Source: Flavisolibacter ginsenosidimutans
Lineage (GTDB): Bacteria; Bacteroidota; Bacteroidia; Chitinophagales; Chitinophagaceae
Reading direction: 5' to 3'
Assembly (NCBI RefSeq): GCF_007970805.1
Contig: NZ_CP042433.1
Coordinates: 3,472,001 to 3,536,000, forward strand
DNA: 64,000 bases
The translations under genes were made by a program, and so were the position numbers. Below, one piece after another: positions 34,165-42,651 of the stretch (positions are counted from its first letter, which is position 1; every line of letters begins with the position of its first letter). The notes beneath the pieces were generated by a model. The model was not told the origin of the DNA. It did not search any database and worked only from the letters and a program-made list of their open reading frames with translations.

Positions 34165-37100
34165 ATGATCGCAGAAACTTTTATCAAACGGCCGGTCACC
34201 GCTATCGTCATTTCGATAGTGATCGTGTTGGTGGGCATCATTGCCATGCTCACCTTGCCGGTAGCGCAATATCCCGACATTACGCCGCCAACGGTGAACA
34301 TCACCGGCTTGTTTACCGGCGCCGATGCGGAAACCGTTGAACAAACAACCACCACCGCCATTGAAACGCAAGTGAACGGTTCGCCGGGTATGGACTACAT
34401 CTCCAGCAACAGTACATCAAGCGGCCAAAGCTCCATTACCGCCACGTTCAAAGTTGGCTCCGATATCAACATTGCCACACTGGACGTGCAGAACCGCGTA
34501 AGCGTAGCGCAACCTACTTTGCCCGATGCCGTAAAACGTTTGGGCATTACGGTTCGGAAACGAAATCCAAGCATCATGGTGGCGCTTGCATTTTATTCGC
34601 CCAACGGCACGCACGACGCAAAGTTCATCGGCAACTTCACCAATCTTTACATGCGCGATGCCTTGCAACGTGTACCGGGCGTAGGCGACGTTGTTACCCG
34701 CGGCGCCGACTTCAGCATGCGCATCTGGCTCAATCCCGAAAAGCTTGCAGCACTGAGCTTAACACCTACCGACATCACGGCCGCACTCACCGAACAAAAC
34801 CTTCAGGTGGCCGCCGGAACGGTGGGCGGAAATCCGCAGCCTTTGCAACAAAGCTTCGAGTACAGCGTGTTAACAAACAGCCGCATCAACACCAAAGACC
34901 AGTTTGAAAACATCATTGTGCGTAACGCCTCAACGACGGGAAGCCTTGTTTATTTAAGAGACGTGGCCCGCGTGGAACTGGGCGTGTTCGACTACAACAG
35001 CAACGCCTTTGTCAACGGCAAGCCGGCTTCTTTTCTTTTGATTTACCAGGCGCCAGGGGCAAACGCTTTGGACACTTACGACGGTGTTTTGAAAGCCTTG
35101 CAGGAAGCGAAAAAGACGTTTCCCAGTGACATTGATTACCTCATTCCGTTGGAGACCGTATCGGTGGTGAGGACTTCCATTAAAGAAGTGGTGCTCACCT
35201 TACTCGAAGCCTTGGGATTAGTGGTATTTGTGGTGTTTCTTTTTTTGCAAAACTGGCGTGCAACGCTTATCCCATTGCTTGCCATCCCCGTGTCGTTAAT
35301 CGGCACCTTCATCTTTTTTATACCCTTTGGTTTTACCATCAACACGCTTACGTTGTTTGCTTTTGTATTGGCCATTGGTATTGTGGTAGACGATGCGATT
35401 GTGGTGGTAGAAGCCGTGCAGCATTACATTGACGCGGCCGAAATGTCGCCGAAGGAAGCCACCCGTGCGGCCATGCGTGATATCTCCGGTCCCGTTATTG
35501 CCATTGCGCTAATTCTTGCCGCGGTGTTCGTGCCCGTTGGTTTTATACCGGGCATCGTGGGACGCTTGTATCAGCAGTTTGCCATCACCATCGCCGTATC
35601 GGTTTTGATTTCGGCCTTCGTGGCTTTGTCGCTGACGCCGGCGCTTTGTTCCACCATGCTTCGCCCTTCGAAGGAAGAAAGCGCAAAGAAAAACTGGTTG
35701 GAAAAATTCTTCGCGGGCTTCAACAAACGCTTTAACCGTTTGACGCTGTCGTACAGCAAAGGTGTGGCTTCGTGGATACGCAAAACGCCTTACGTGCTGG
35801 TAATGATGGCCGTACTTTTCGTGGGTCTGTTCCTGCTTTTCAAAAGCAAGCCTACGGCCTTTATTCCTACCGAAGACGAAGGCCGTTTGTACGTGACGTA
35901 CGAGATGCCCGAAGCCACATCCACCACGCGAAGCATTGCCATGCTGAACGAGGTGATGGGCCGCATTCAAAAACTTCCGGAAGTAAAAGTAGCGGGCGGC
36001 CTGGCCGGTTTGAACATCCTGAACTTTTCCAGCAAAACCAACGTGGGTACCATCTTCGTTACCCTCAAGCCCTGGGACGAACGCGAAGGAAAAGAACACC
36101 ACGTTCAAACCATTGCGGGAAAAATTACCCAAGCGACTTCCGACATACGCGAAGCAAGAATACTGGCCATTACGCCACCGGCCATTCCGGGCCTGGGACA
36201 ATCGTCGGGCTTCACATTTGAATTGCAGCAAACTACCAGCACCGACGACATCAAGGGGTTTGAAGCGGTTTCCCGAAACTTTCTGGCAGCGCTAAACAAG
36301 CGTCCTGAGATTGCGATGGCCTATACGTTTTTCAACACCCGCACACCTTCGTATAAGGTGGACGTGGACCGCGAAAAAGCAAAGCAGCTTAACGTAAATA
36401 TTGCCAGCGTTTACACAACGCTTTCCACTTTGCTCGGCAGCAGCTACGTGAACGACATCAATCTTTACGGCCGCAACTTCCGCGTGGTGGCGCAGGCCGA
36501 TAGTTCTTACCGTGCATCGCTTACCGACTTCAATCGTTATTACGTGAAAAACGGCGGCGGTGGCATGGTGCCCTTAAGTTCATTAGTAACAACAACGTTG
36601 ATTGAAGCACCGGCTTTAATTACACACTACAACATTTACCGCTCCATTGAAATCAACGGCTCGGCCAAGCCCGGCTTCAGCAGCGGACAGGCTATTGATG
36701 CATTGAAAGAAGTAGCGGCGCAAACACTGCCTGCAGGTTACGGTTACGAGTTTTCGGGCATGAGCCGCGAAGAGATCAAAGCGGGCAGCAGTTCGCTTTA
36801 CATCTTTGCCATGTCGTTGGTGTTTGTGTTTTTGTTTTTGGCTGCCTTGTACGAGAGTTGGGCCATTCCGTTTTCGGTTTTGTTTGCCGTACCCATCGGC
36901 GCCTTGGGTTCCATCATTGCGTTAACGCTCATCCCAAGTTTAACCAACAACATCTACGCACAAATTGGTTTGATTACATTGATTGGTTTGGCCGCTAAAA
37001 ACGCCATCCTGATTGTGGAATACGCGAAAGAACGTGTTGATCACGGCATGGAATTGATACAAGCAACCATCTCGGCGGTGCGTCTTCGCTTGCGGCCCAT

Positions 37101-37359
37101 TGTGATGACTTCGATGGCGTTCATTCTCGGCGTATTGCCCTTAGCCCTGGCAACGGGTGCCGCTGCGGAAAGCCGGCGTACCATTGGCTGGACGGTGTTT
37201 GGCGGGATGATTGCCGCCACCACGCTGGCCATTTTTGTGGTGCCTGTATTGTTCGTGCTCATTACAAAATATTCGCAGAGCAAGCGCCTGAAGCAAGTGC
37301 AGGAACAAACAAAAGCCGAGCACGAAGTGGACCGGATGATTACCGAACACAACCTGTAA
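34165..37359 (+). CDS. RND efflux pump, HAE1 family inner-membrane transporter
   Basis: 1064 residues, the full size of an AcrB-type pump. Twelve TM helices with two large periplasmic loops. The proton-relay pair Asp409-Asp410 is in VVDDAIVVVEAV (TM4), and a later Lys in GLAAKNAILIVEYA (TM10). The start MIAETFIKRPVTAIVISIVIVL and NVTGLFTGADAE-type porter segments are typical. It exports drugs or bile-like amphiphiles in exchange for protons. The 97-base gap before it contains repeated GAACAAGT motifs. It is the last gene of the operon, ended by a strong terminator. Confidence 0.94.
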   Translation: MIAETFIKRPVTAIVISIVIVLVGIIAMLTLPVAQYPDITPPTVNITGLFTGADAETVEQTTTTAIETQVNGSPGMDYISSNSTSSGQSSITATFKVGSDINIATLDVQNRVSVAQPTLPDAVKRLGITVRKRNPSIMVALAFYSPNGTHDAKFIGNFTNLYMRDALQRVPGVGDVVTRGADFSMRIWLNPEKLAALSLTPTDITAALTEQNLQVAAGTVGGNPQPLQQSFEYSVLTNSRINTKDQFENIIVRNASTTGSLVYLRDVARVELGVFDYNSNAFVNGKPASFLLIYQAPGANALDTYDGVLKALQEAKKTFPSDIDYLIPLETVSVVRTSIKEVVLTLLEALGLVVFVVFLFLQNWRATLIPLLAIPVSLIGTFIFFIPFGFTINTLTLFAFVLAIGIVVDDAIVVVEAVQHYIDAAEMSPKEATRAAMRDISGPVIAIALILAAVFVPVGFIPGIVGRLYQQFAITIAVSVLISAFVALSLTPALCSTMLRPSKEESAKKNWLEKFFAGFNKRFNRLTLSYSKGVASWIRKTPYVLVMMAVLFVGLFLLFKSKPTAFIPTEDEGRLYVTYEMPEATSTTRSIAMLNEVMGRIQKLPEVKVAGGLAGLNILNFSSKTNVGTIFVTLKPWDEREGKEHHVQTIAGKITQATSDIREARILAITPPAIPGLGQSSGFTFELQQTTSTDDIKGFEAVSRNFLAALNKRPEIAMAYTFFNTRTPSYKVDVDREKAKQLNVNIASVYTTLSTLLGSSYVNDINLYGRNFRVVAQADSSYRASLTDFNRYYVKNGGGGMVPLSSLVTTTLIEAPALITHYNIYRSIEINGSAKPGFSSGQAIDALKEVAAQTLPAGYGYEFSGMSREEIKAGSSSLYIFAMSLVFVFLFLAALYESWAIPFSVLFAVPIGALGSIIALTLIPSLTNNIYAQIGLITLIGLAAKNAILIVEYAKERVDHGMELIQATISAVRLRLRPIVMTSMAFILGVLPLALATGAAAESRRTIGWTVFGGMIAATTLAIFVVPVLFVLITKYSQSKRLKQVQEQTKAEHEVDRMITEHNL

Positions 37360-37375
37360 AATTATTCTGCATCTG

Positions 37376-37419
37376 AGCCGCAAACGAACGAAATTCAATT
37401 GCATCGTTCGTTTGCGGCT
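37376..37419 (+). terminator. Terminator of the RND operon
   Basis: A perfect 16-bp stem (37376-37391 with 37404-37419) with a 12-base loop and a TTCTTTTTG tail. It starts 17 bases after the pump gene stop. Confidence 0.9.
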
Positions 37420-37568
37420 TTCTTTTTGCGTCCATTAAACTTTTATTGCACATACGCTTGCACACCCGTTTGCTGTGCGGCCCAATACGGCCGGTGGAAT
37501 GTGCTGCATGGATGAGATGACCTGTTGTGCTTTTCCTCTGTTCTTGCCGTCTCTGCGAAAAAAAATTA

Positions 37569-37610
37569 TTAAACAAACGTTTGATTAAATCAAACATTTG
37601 TTTAAATTTG
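37569..37610 (+). promoter_or_regulatory. Promoter and overlapping 37-base palindromic operator of the second TetR operon
   Basis: An inverted repeat of two 18-base arms around A37587 (37569-37605) has a single mismatch; core AAACGTTTGATT / AATCAAACATTT. It overlaps a consensus promoter: TTTG at 37580-37583, 19 bases, then TAAATTTG at 37603-37610. The TetR gene starts 20 bases later. Repressor bound here would cover both promoter boxes. Confidence 0.75.
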
Positions 37611-37630
37611 CATCTGCCAAGGAGGTGAAT

Positions 37631-38260
37631 ATGGAATACAACGACAAGCAAATTCAAATCATGGAGGCGGCCGAACGGCTTTTTGCCGATCGCGGATTTG
37701 CCGGCACGTCGGTAAGAGACATTGCGGAAGCAGCCGGCGTAAACCTGGCCATGATCTCTTATTATTTCGGCTCAAAGGAAAAGCTCATGGAAGCCATGTT
37801 TCAGCACCGGGGCCAGCACCTGAAAATGCAATTGCAGAGCATACTGGTTAACAACAACATGGCGCCCATTCAAAAAGTGGAAAAGCTGATTGATGAATAC
37901 ATTGACCGAATCTTTCAGAAGCAATGCTTTCACAAAGTGATGATAAGAGAACAGATGATGGACAACACCGGTCCGATAGCCGAGCAAATTGCGCAGTTGA
38001 AACTAACCAACCAAACGCTGTTCAAACAAATCATACAGGAAGGACAAAAAAAAGGTGATTTTAAGAAGGGCATTGACATTCCTTTTTTGATGATGACGTT
38101 GGTGGGCACAGCCGGGCAGTTAATTACTACGCAGCATTATTACCGCGAAACCAACAACCTCCAACCCCTTTCTGGCGAAGAATTTGAAAAGCATATCAAG
38201 AAGAAATTAAGCGCCTATTTAAAAACCTTATTTAAAGCAATCTTAAGTTATGAAGCGTAG
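37631..38260 (+). CDS. TetR/AcrR family regulator of the EmrAB-type efflux operon
   Basis: 209 residues. The start at 37631 (MEYNDKQIQIMEAAERLF) is fixed by a strong Shine-Dalgarno AAGGAGGTGAAT directly before the ATG, unusual in this phylum. N-terminal HTH: FADRGFAGTSVRDIAEAAGVNLAMISYYFGSKEKLMEAMF (in parts over about 14-52). The C-terminal ligand domain is mainly helical. It is followed by tolC, emrA-like and emrB-like genes on the same strand, with an 11-base overlap with the next gene. Its upstream palindromic site points to autoregulation of the whole operon. Confidence 0.92.
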   Translation: MEYNDKQIQIMEAAERLFADRGFAGTSVRDIAEAAGVNLAMISYYFGSKEKLMEAMFQHRGQHLKMQLQSILVNNNMAPIQKVEKLIDEYIDRIFQKQCFHKVMIREQMMDNTGPIAEQIAQLKLTNQTLFKQIIQEGQKKGDFKKGIDIPFLMMTLVGTAGQLITTQHYYRETNNLQPLSGEEFEKHIKKKLSAYLKTLFKAILSYEA

Positions 38261-39593
38261 CAGAATCGCAAGCCTGGCCGTGTTCTTATTTTTTACGACG
38301 ATCAGCTTTAGCACCTTTGCCCAGGAAAAGAAAAACCTCACCTTAACAGAAGCTATTGACCTGAGTATTAAAAACAGCAAGCAACTCAAAAGCAGCGCGG
38401 CAAAAATTGAAGAAGCAACCTTCGCTTTAAAAGAAGCGGTCGAACGCAGGTTGCCGGAGGCAAGTGCAAGCGGCGCTTATCTCCGGTTGAACAATCCCAA
38501 CATATCCTTGAAAACAAAAAGCAGTAGCAGTAGCGGCGGCGGAACAACAGCGGAAACCCCCAAACCCTCGCAAGCGGTGTACGGTATTCTTAATGCATCC
38601 ATGCCCATCTTTTCAGGCTTCCGGATTAAATACGGAATTGAATCGGCAAAGTATTTAGAACAAGCCGCAAAGCTTGACGCAGACAACGATAAAGAAGCCA
38701 TCGTACTCAATACAATTGATGCCTACAACAATCTATACAAGTCAAAGGCAGTTGTGGATTTGGTAAACGAGAACTTGCAATCGGCAAGGGGACGGGCCAC
38801 ACAATTTGCAAACCTTGAAAAGAACGGCATCCTTCCCCGCAACGATTTATTAAAGGCGCAATTGCAAGTTTCAAACACAGAACTTTCTTTGTTGGACGCA
38901 CAAAACAACTGGAAGCTGGCCAACATCAACATGGACCTCATGTTGGGCCTGCCCGAAACAACTGAATTGGCCATTGATTCGGCAAGCCTGCAAACATCCG
39001 TCAATCTAAAAGGCGTTGAAGAATACGTGCAAGCCGGTTTGCAAAACCGCAAGGATCTTTCTGCGCTTGGCTACCGAAAAAAAGCGGCGGCAACGGCCAT
39101 CAAAATAAGCGAAGGCGAAAAATACCCGAGTCTTGCCGTCACCGGCGGTTATATGGCCGCGGACATTCCTGGCGTGCTTTCGGTAACCAACGTCATAAAC
39201 ATCGGCCTAGGCGTTCAGTACAGCCTTTCTTCCCTGTGGAAGAACAATTCAAAAGTGAAACAAGCCGAAGCAAGAGAAAAGCAGGTAGCGGCTAACGAAG
39301 AATTACTGGCCGATGCCATTCGCTTACAAGTTAACCAGGCCTACCAGAATTATTTGTCAAGCAACAAAAAGATTGACGTGCATAAAACGGCCATTGCGCA
39401 AGCTTCAGAAAATTACCGCATCGTCAACAACAAATATCAAAACAGTTTGGCCACTACAACCGAACTGCTTGATGCGGATGTAGCGCTGCTGCAAGCCCGG
39501 TTAAATTATGCCTTTGCCCAATCCGACGCGGTAGTGGCTTACAACCGTTTGCTGCAATCGGCAGGACTGTTAACAGGATCAACAAATAAATAA
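38250..39593 (+). CDS. TolC family outer-membrane efflux protein (second system)
   Basis: 447 residues. Signal peptide about 1-24 (FFTTISFSTFAQ end). OEP domains begin at KNLTLTEAIDLSIKNSKQLK and run to the QNSLATTTELLDADVALLQARLNYAFAQSDAVVAYNRLLQSAG end (in parts). A Ser/Gly-rich loop (SSSSGGGTTAETPKPS) near 92-107 interrupts the first repeat. It provides the outer-membrane channel for the EmrAB-like pump downstream. Its start overlaps the TetR stop by 11 bases, so they are translationally coupled. Confidence 0.9.
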   Translation: MKRSRIASLAVFLFFTTISFSTFAQEKKNLTLTEAIDLSIKNSKQLKSSAAKIEEATFALKEAVERRLPEASASGAYLRLNNPNISLKTKSSSSSGGGTTAETPKPSQAVYGILNASMPIFSGFRIKYGIESAKYLEQAAKLDADNDKEAIVLNTIDAYNNLYKSKAVVDLVNENLQSARGRATQFANLEKNGILPRNDLLKAQLQVSNTELSLLDAQNNWKLANINMDLMLGLPETTELAIDSASLQTSVNLKGVEEYVQAGLQNRKDLSALGYRKKAAATAIKISEGEKYPSLAVTGGYMAADIPGVLSVTNVINIGLGVQYSLSSLWKNNSKVKQAEAREKQVAANEELLADAIRLQVNQAYQNYLSSNKKIDVHKTAIAQASENYRIVNNKYQNSLATTTELLDADVALLQARLNYAFAQSDAVVAYNRLLQSAGLLTGSTNK

Positions 39594-39616
39594 ATCAACC
39601 AATTAGATAAGAAGTC

Positions 39617-40738
39617 ATGGAAGCAAAAGTTATTGAAACAGAAAAAACAACGGAAAACACAAACGAACCAAAGAAAAAGAGCAAAGGCTTTTTAATCGTT
39701 CTGATTTTGTTAGTGGCCTTTGGCGCCTGGTTTGGCATTTCGAAATACACACACGCACAACATCACGAAGAAACCGACGACGCACACGTAGAAGCAAACA
39801 TCAGCCCTGTTATTCCGCGTGTTTCCGGCTATGTGGCCGACGTTCGCGTGAACGACAATCAACGAGTGAAAAAAGGCGATACCCTGGTTGTGCTGGACAA
39901 CCGCGATCTGAAAATAAAACTGGAGCAGGCCGAAGCCGCGTTGCAAACGGCGCAGAGCAATTTAAGCGCAGCCAAGTCATCAACAAATGCCGCCTCTGCA
40001 AACATTGCCTCGTCAAGAGCGTCTATCGGCACCATCAACGCACAGATCGAAACGGCCAAAGTAAACGTTTGGCGTACCTCGCAGGATTATGACCGTTACG
40101 CCAACCTGATAAAAGATCACTCCATCACACAACAACAATACGAGCAGGCGTTGGCAGCCAAACAAACGGCAGAGCGTCAGTTGCAGGTATTGGAAGAACA
40201 AAGAGCACAAGCTGCACAGCAAACAATTGCAGTTGCTTCGCAAAGCAATGCCACGTCTTCGCAAATCGGCATCGCAGGTTCAGTTATTAAGCAACGCCAG
40301 GTAGATGTGGAAGATGCAAAGCTTAATCTTTCTTACGCGGTCATTACAGCGCCGGCCGATGGTTTGATTTCGAAAGTCTCTGTGCAACCGGGTCAATTTG
40401 TTCAGGCAGGACAATCGCTTTTCAGCATTGTGTTGAACGAGGATGTTTGGGTAATTGGAAACTTCAAAGAAACACAGTTCGACAAGATGAAAATTGGGCA
40501 GAACGTTACGGTGCACATTGATGCATTTCCAAGCCACGACTTTGATGCAAAGCTCACGTCGTTTTCACCGGCTACCGGTTCAAGCTTTGCCTTGTTACCA
40601 CCCGACAATGCCAGTGGAAACTTTGTAAAAGTGGTGCAACGCCTGCCCGTGAAAATTGAATTTAAAAACCCGAACGATCCTGCGGTGAAACAATTAAGAG
40701 CCGGCATGAACGCGGTGGTGGACGTGCATTTGGATTAA
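39617..40738 (+). CDS. HlyD/EmrA family membrane fusion protein
   Basis: 373 residues. A short cytoplasmic N-terminus (with KKKSK), one TM helix at about 24-44 (GFLIVLILLVAFGAWFGIS), then a periplasmic adaptor: HHEETDDAHVEANISPVIPRVSGYV (in parts) is the EmrA hallmark, followed by lipoyl half motifs and a long coiled coil rich in Ala, Ser, Gln and Glu. LRAGMNAVVDVHLD ends it. It links the inner-membrane MFS pump to TolC. 23 bases after tolC. The pump gene follows after about 210 bases. Confidence 0.9.
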   Translation: MEAKVIETEKTTENTNEPKKKSKGFLIVLILLVAFGAWFGISKYTHAQHHEETDDAHVEANISPVIPRVSGYVADVRVNDNQRVKKGDTLVVLDNRDLKIKLEQAEAALQTAQSNLSAAKSSTNAASANIASSRASIGTINAQIETAKVNVWRTSQDYDRYANLIKDHSITQQQYEQALAAKQTAERQLQVLEEQRAQAAQQTIAVASQSNATSSQIGIAGSVIKQRQVDVEDAKLNLSYAVITAPADGLISKVSVQPGQFVQAGQSLFSIVLNEDVWVIGNFKETQFDKMKIGQNVTVHIDAFPSHDFDAKLTSFSPATGSSFALLPPDNASGNFVKVVQRLPVKIEFKNPNDPAVKQLRAGMNAVVDVHLD

Positions 40739-40823
40739 GACTTTGACAGGTATTCTGTTTGTTTCAGTCTGTTTTTCAATACAAAGTTGAAAGCATTGTG
40801 TAACCGGCAGAAGAACACGCATT

Positions 40824-40847
40824 GAACTTCGGTTGCGTCGCACTCTT
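40824..40847. repeat. Dispersed repeat copy 2
   Basis: GAACTTCGGTTGCGTCGCAC (40824-40843) and the following TCTT match 18741-18765 apart from one extra base and one substitution. Both copies are intergenic and on the plus strand. The 210-base gap holding this copy otherwise contains the inverted repeat at 40886-40926. Confidence 0.55.
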
Positions 40848-40885
40848 CAACGTTCGGAACAATATTGAACAATTAAAAACTCTCC

Positions 40886-40926
40886 CGTCAAAGACATTGC
40901 AACGCTACTGTTCTTTGTCTTTGACG
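40886..40926. repeat. Inverted repeat upstream of the MFS gene
   Basis: CGTCAAAGACA (40886-40896) is exactly complementary to TGTCTTTGACG (40916-40926) around 19 bases. It lies 22 bases before the MFS start. It could be an attenuating hairpin, operator or partial terminator inside the efflux operon. Confidence 0.55.
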
Positions 40927-40948
40927 AATCAGGAATACGGATTTGGAT

Positions 40949-42532
40949 ATGCAACAACAAGCGTCTTTAGTTGAATACGGCAGCCGGAGGGTCATCATCA
41001 CCATCACGGCTATTATTTGTGCTTTGCTGGAAATCGTTGACACAACCATTGTGAACGTGGCCCTGAACGACATGCGCGGCAACCTTGGTGCAACGATGAC
41101 GGAAGTGGGATGGGTGATTACCGCTTACGCCATCGGCAACGTGATTGTGGTTCCCATGACCAGCTGGCTATCGCAGCAATTTGGCCGCCGGAATTATTTT
41201 GCGGCGTCCATCATGTTGTTTACGCTTTGCTCTTTTTTGTGCGGCAATGCTACCGGTATATGGGAGCTGGTTGCCTTTCGTTTTCTGCAAGGCATTGGTG
41301 GCGGTGCGTTGCTGGTAACTTCGCAAACAATCATTACGGAAAGTTATCCGCCGGAAAAGCGGGGCATGGCCCAAGCCATCTACGGTTTGGGCGTCATCAT
41401 CGGCCCTACGTTAGGTCCGCCGTTGGGGGGTTATATCGTTGATAGTTTTTCATGGCCGTACATTTTTTACATCAACATTCCTATCGGCATTATTGCGGTG
41501 TTGTTGACGCTGCAATTTGTACGCAGCCCGAAATACGCCGAAAAAAGCCTGGCGAAAGATATTGACTGGATCGGTATTGGCTTGCTGGCACTGGCCGTTG
41601 GTTCTTTGCAATACGTATTGGAAAAAGGCCACGACGACGATTGGTTTAGCAGCGCCAACATTGTTGTTCTTGCCGTGTTGGCCGTCTTTGGATTTTTCTT
41701 TTTTATCTGGCGGGAACTAACGTTTCGCAACCCGATTGTTGAACTGCGGGTTTTGAAAAACGGGAACCTTCGGGTAGGTACGATACTTTCTTTTATCATG
41801 GGCTTTGGGCTTTACGGTTCCACCTTCATCATTCCCTTATACACACAGGCAACGTTGGGATGGACGGCGCAGCAATCGGGTATGCTAATGATTCCTTCGG
41901 CACTCACCACGGCGTTTATGATGCCGCTTATTGGAATGGCTTTGCAAAAAGGCGTAAAGCAACAATACCTCGTGGCCCTGGGCATGCTCTTGTTTTTTAT
42001 TTATAGCTTTTGGGGCTACAAGATCATTTCGCCGGATACCGGCCAGGAGAATTTTTTCTGGATGCTGATTGTTCGCGGCATGGGCATGGGCATGTTGTTT
42101 ATACCGGTTACGACGTTGGCTTTGTCAACATTAAAAGGGCAGCAAATCGGCCAGGGTGCTGCGTTTACAGGCATGATGCGGCAGTTGGGCGGTTCGTTTG
42201 GCGTGGCCGTTATCACCACTTTTCTCGCCACAAAAAACGAGGTCCATCGAAGCAGCCTGGTTTCGCAATTAAACGTGAATGATTTGGATGTACAGCACCG
42301 GGTTCAGATGATGCAGCACGCCTTTATATCAAAAGGAATGACGCCGGATGTGGCCTTAAAGGCCGCCTACAAATCGTTGGATTACGTTGTTGCCAAACAG
42401 GCTTCCGTTTTATCGTACATGGATGCATTTCTCGGACTCGGCGTGATGTTTCTGCTTTGCATTCCCTTTGTTTTAATTGTGAAGAGCAGCAAGGAAAAGA
42501 AGAAGCTTGATCTTTCCGAAGCAATGCACTAA
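40949..42532 (+). CDS. DHA2 family MFS multidrug transporter (EmrB/QacA type)
   Basis: 527 residues from the ATG at 40949; a TTG six bases upstream is the alternative. Fourteen TM helices are expected for DHA2. Motifs include VDTTIVNVALNDMRG in TM1, WLSQQFGRRNYF (motif A), FRFLQGIGGGALLVTSQTII, and GPTLGPPLGGYIVD (motif C, antiporter). It pumps drugs out with the HlyD/EmrA protein and TolC encoded upstream, in exchange for protons. It is the last gene of the second efflux operon and faces the converging ABC ATPase gene. Confidence 0.93.
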   Translation: MQQQASLVEYGSRRVIITITAIICALLEIVDTTIVNVALNDMRGNLGATMTEVGWVITAYAIGNVIVVPMTSWLSQQFGRRNYFAASIMLFTLCSFLCGNATGIWELVAFRFLQGIGGGALLVTSQTIITESYPPEKRGMAQAIYGLGVIIGPTLGPPLGGYIVDSFSWPYIFYINIPIGIIAVLLTLQFVRSPKYAEKSLAKDIDWIGIGLLALAVGSLQYVLEKGHDDDWFSSANIVVLAVLAVFGFFFFIWRELTFRNPIVELRVLKNGNLRVGTILSFIMGFGLYGSTFIIPLYTQATLGWTAQQSGMLMIPSALTTAFMMPLIGMALQKGVKQQYLVALGMLLFFIYSFWGYKIISPDTGQENFFWMLIVRGMGMGMLFIPVTTLALSTLKGQQIGQGAAFTGMMRQLGGSFGVAVITTFLATKNEVHRSSLVSQLNVNDLDVQHRVQMMQHAFISKGMTPDVALKAAYKSLDYVVAKQASVLSYMDAFLGLGVMFLLCIPFVLIVKSSKEKKKLDLSEAMH

Positions 42533-42566
42533 TGCAAATGCTTTCAGGATTCAGTGATTTGTGTTG

Positions 42567-42651
42567 TGAGACGCCAGACGTCAAACGTGAGACAGGAGTG
42601 AACTTCGATGCAAAAGACTTTACGGTTTCACGTTTGACGTCTGGCGTCTCA
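42567..42651. terminator. Long perfect inverted repeat between convergent genes
   Basis: Two 24-base arms (42567-42590 and 42628-42651) are exact reverse complements around a 37-base loop. The right arm reaches the last codons and stop of the ABC ATPase gene. It can act as a bidirectional terminator. Its TGAGACG / ACGTCTGGCGTCTCA composition resembles a mobile-type palindromic repeat rather than a simple terminator. Confidence 0.75.

Noticed and set aside
34024..34371. Minus-strand frame before the RND pump
   Set aside because: Overlaps the adaptor end and pump start on the opposite strand and has no domain.
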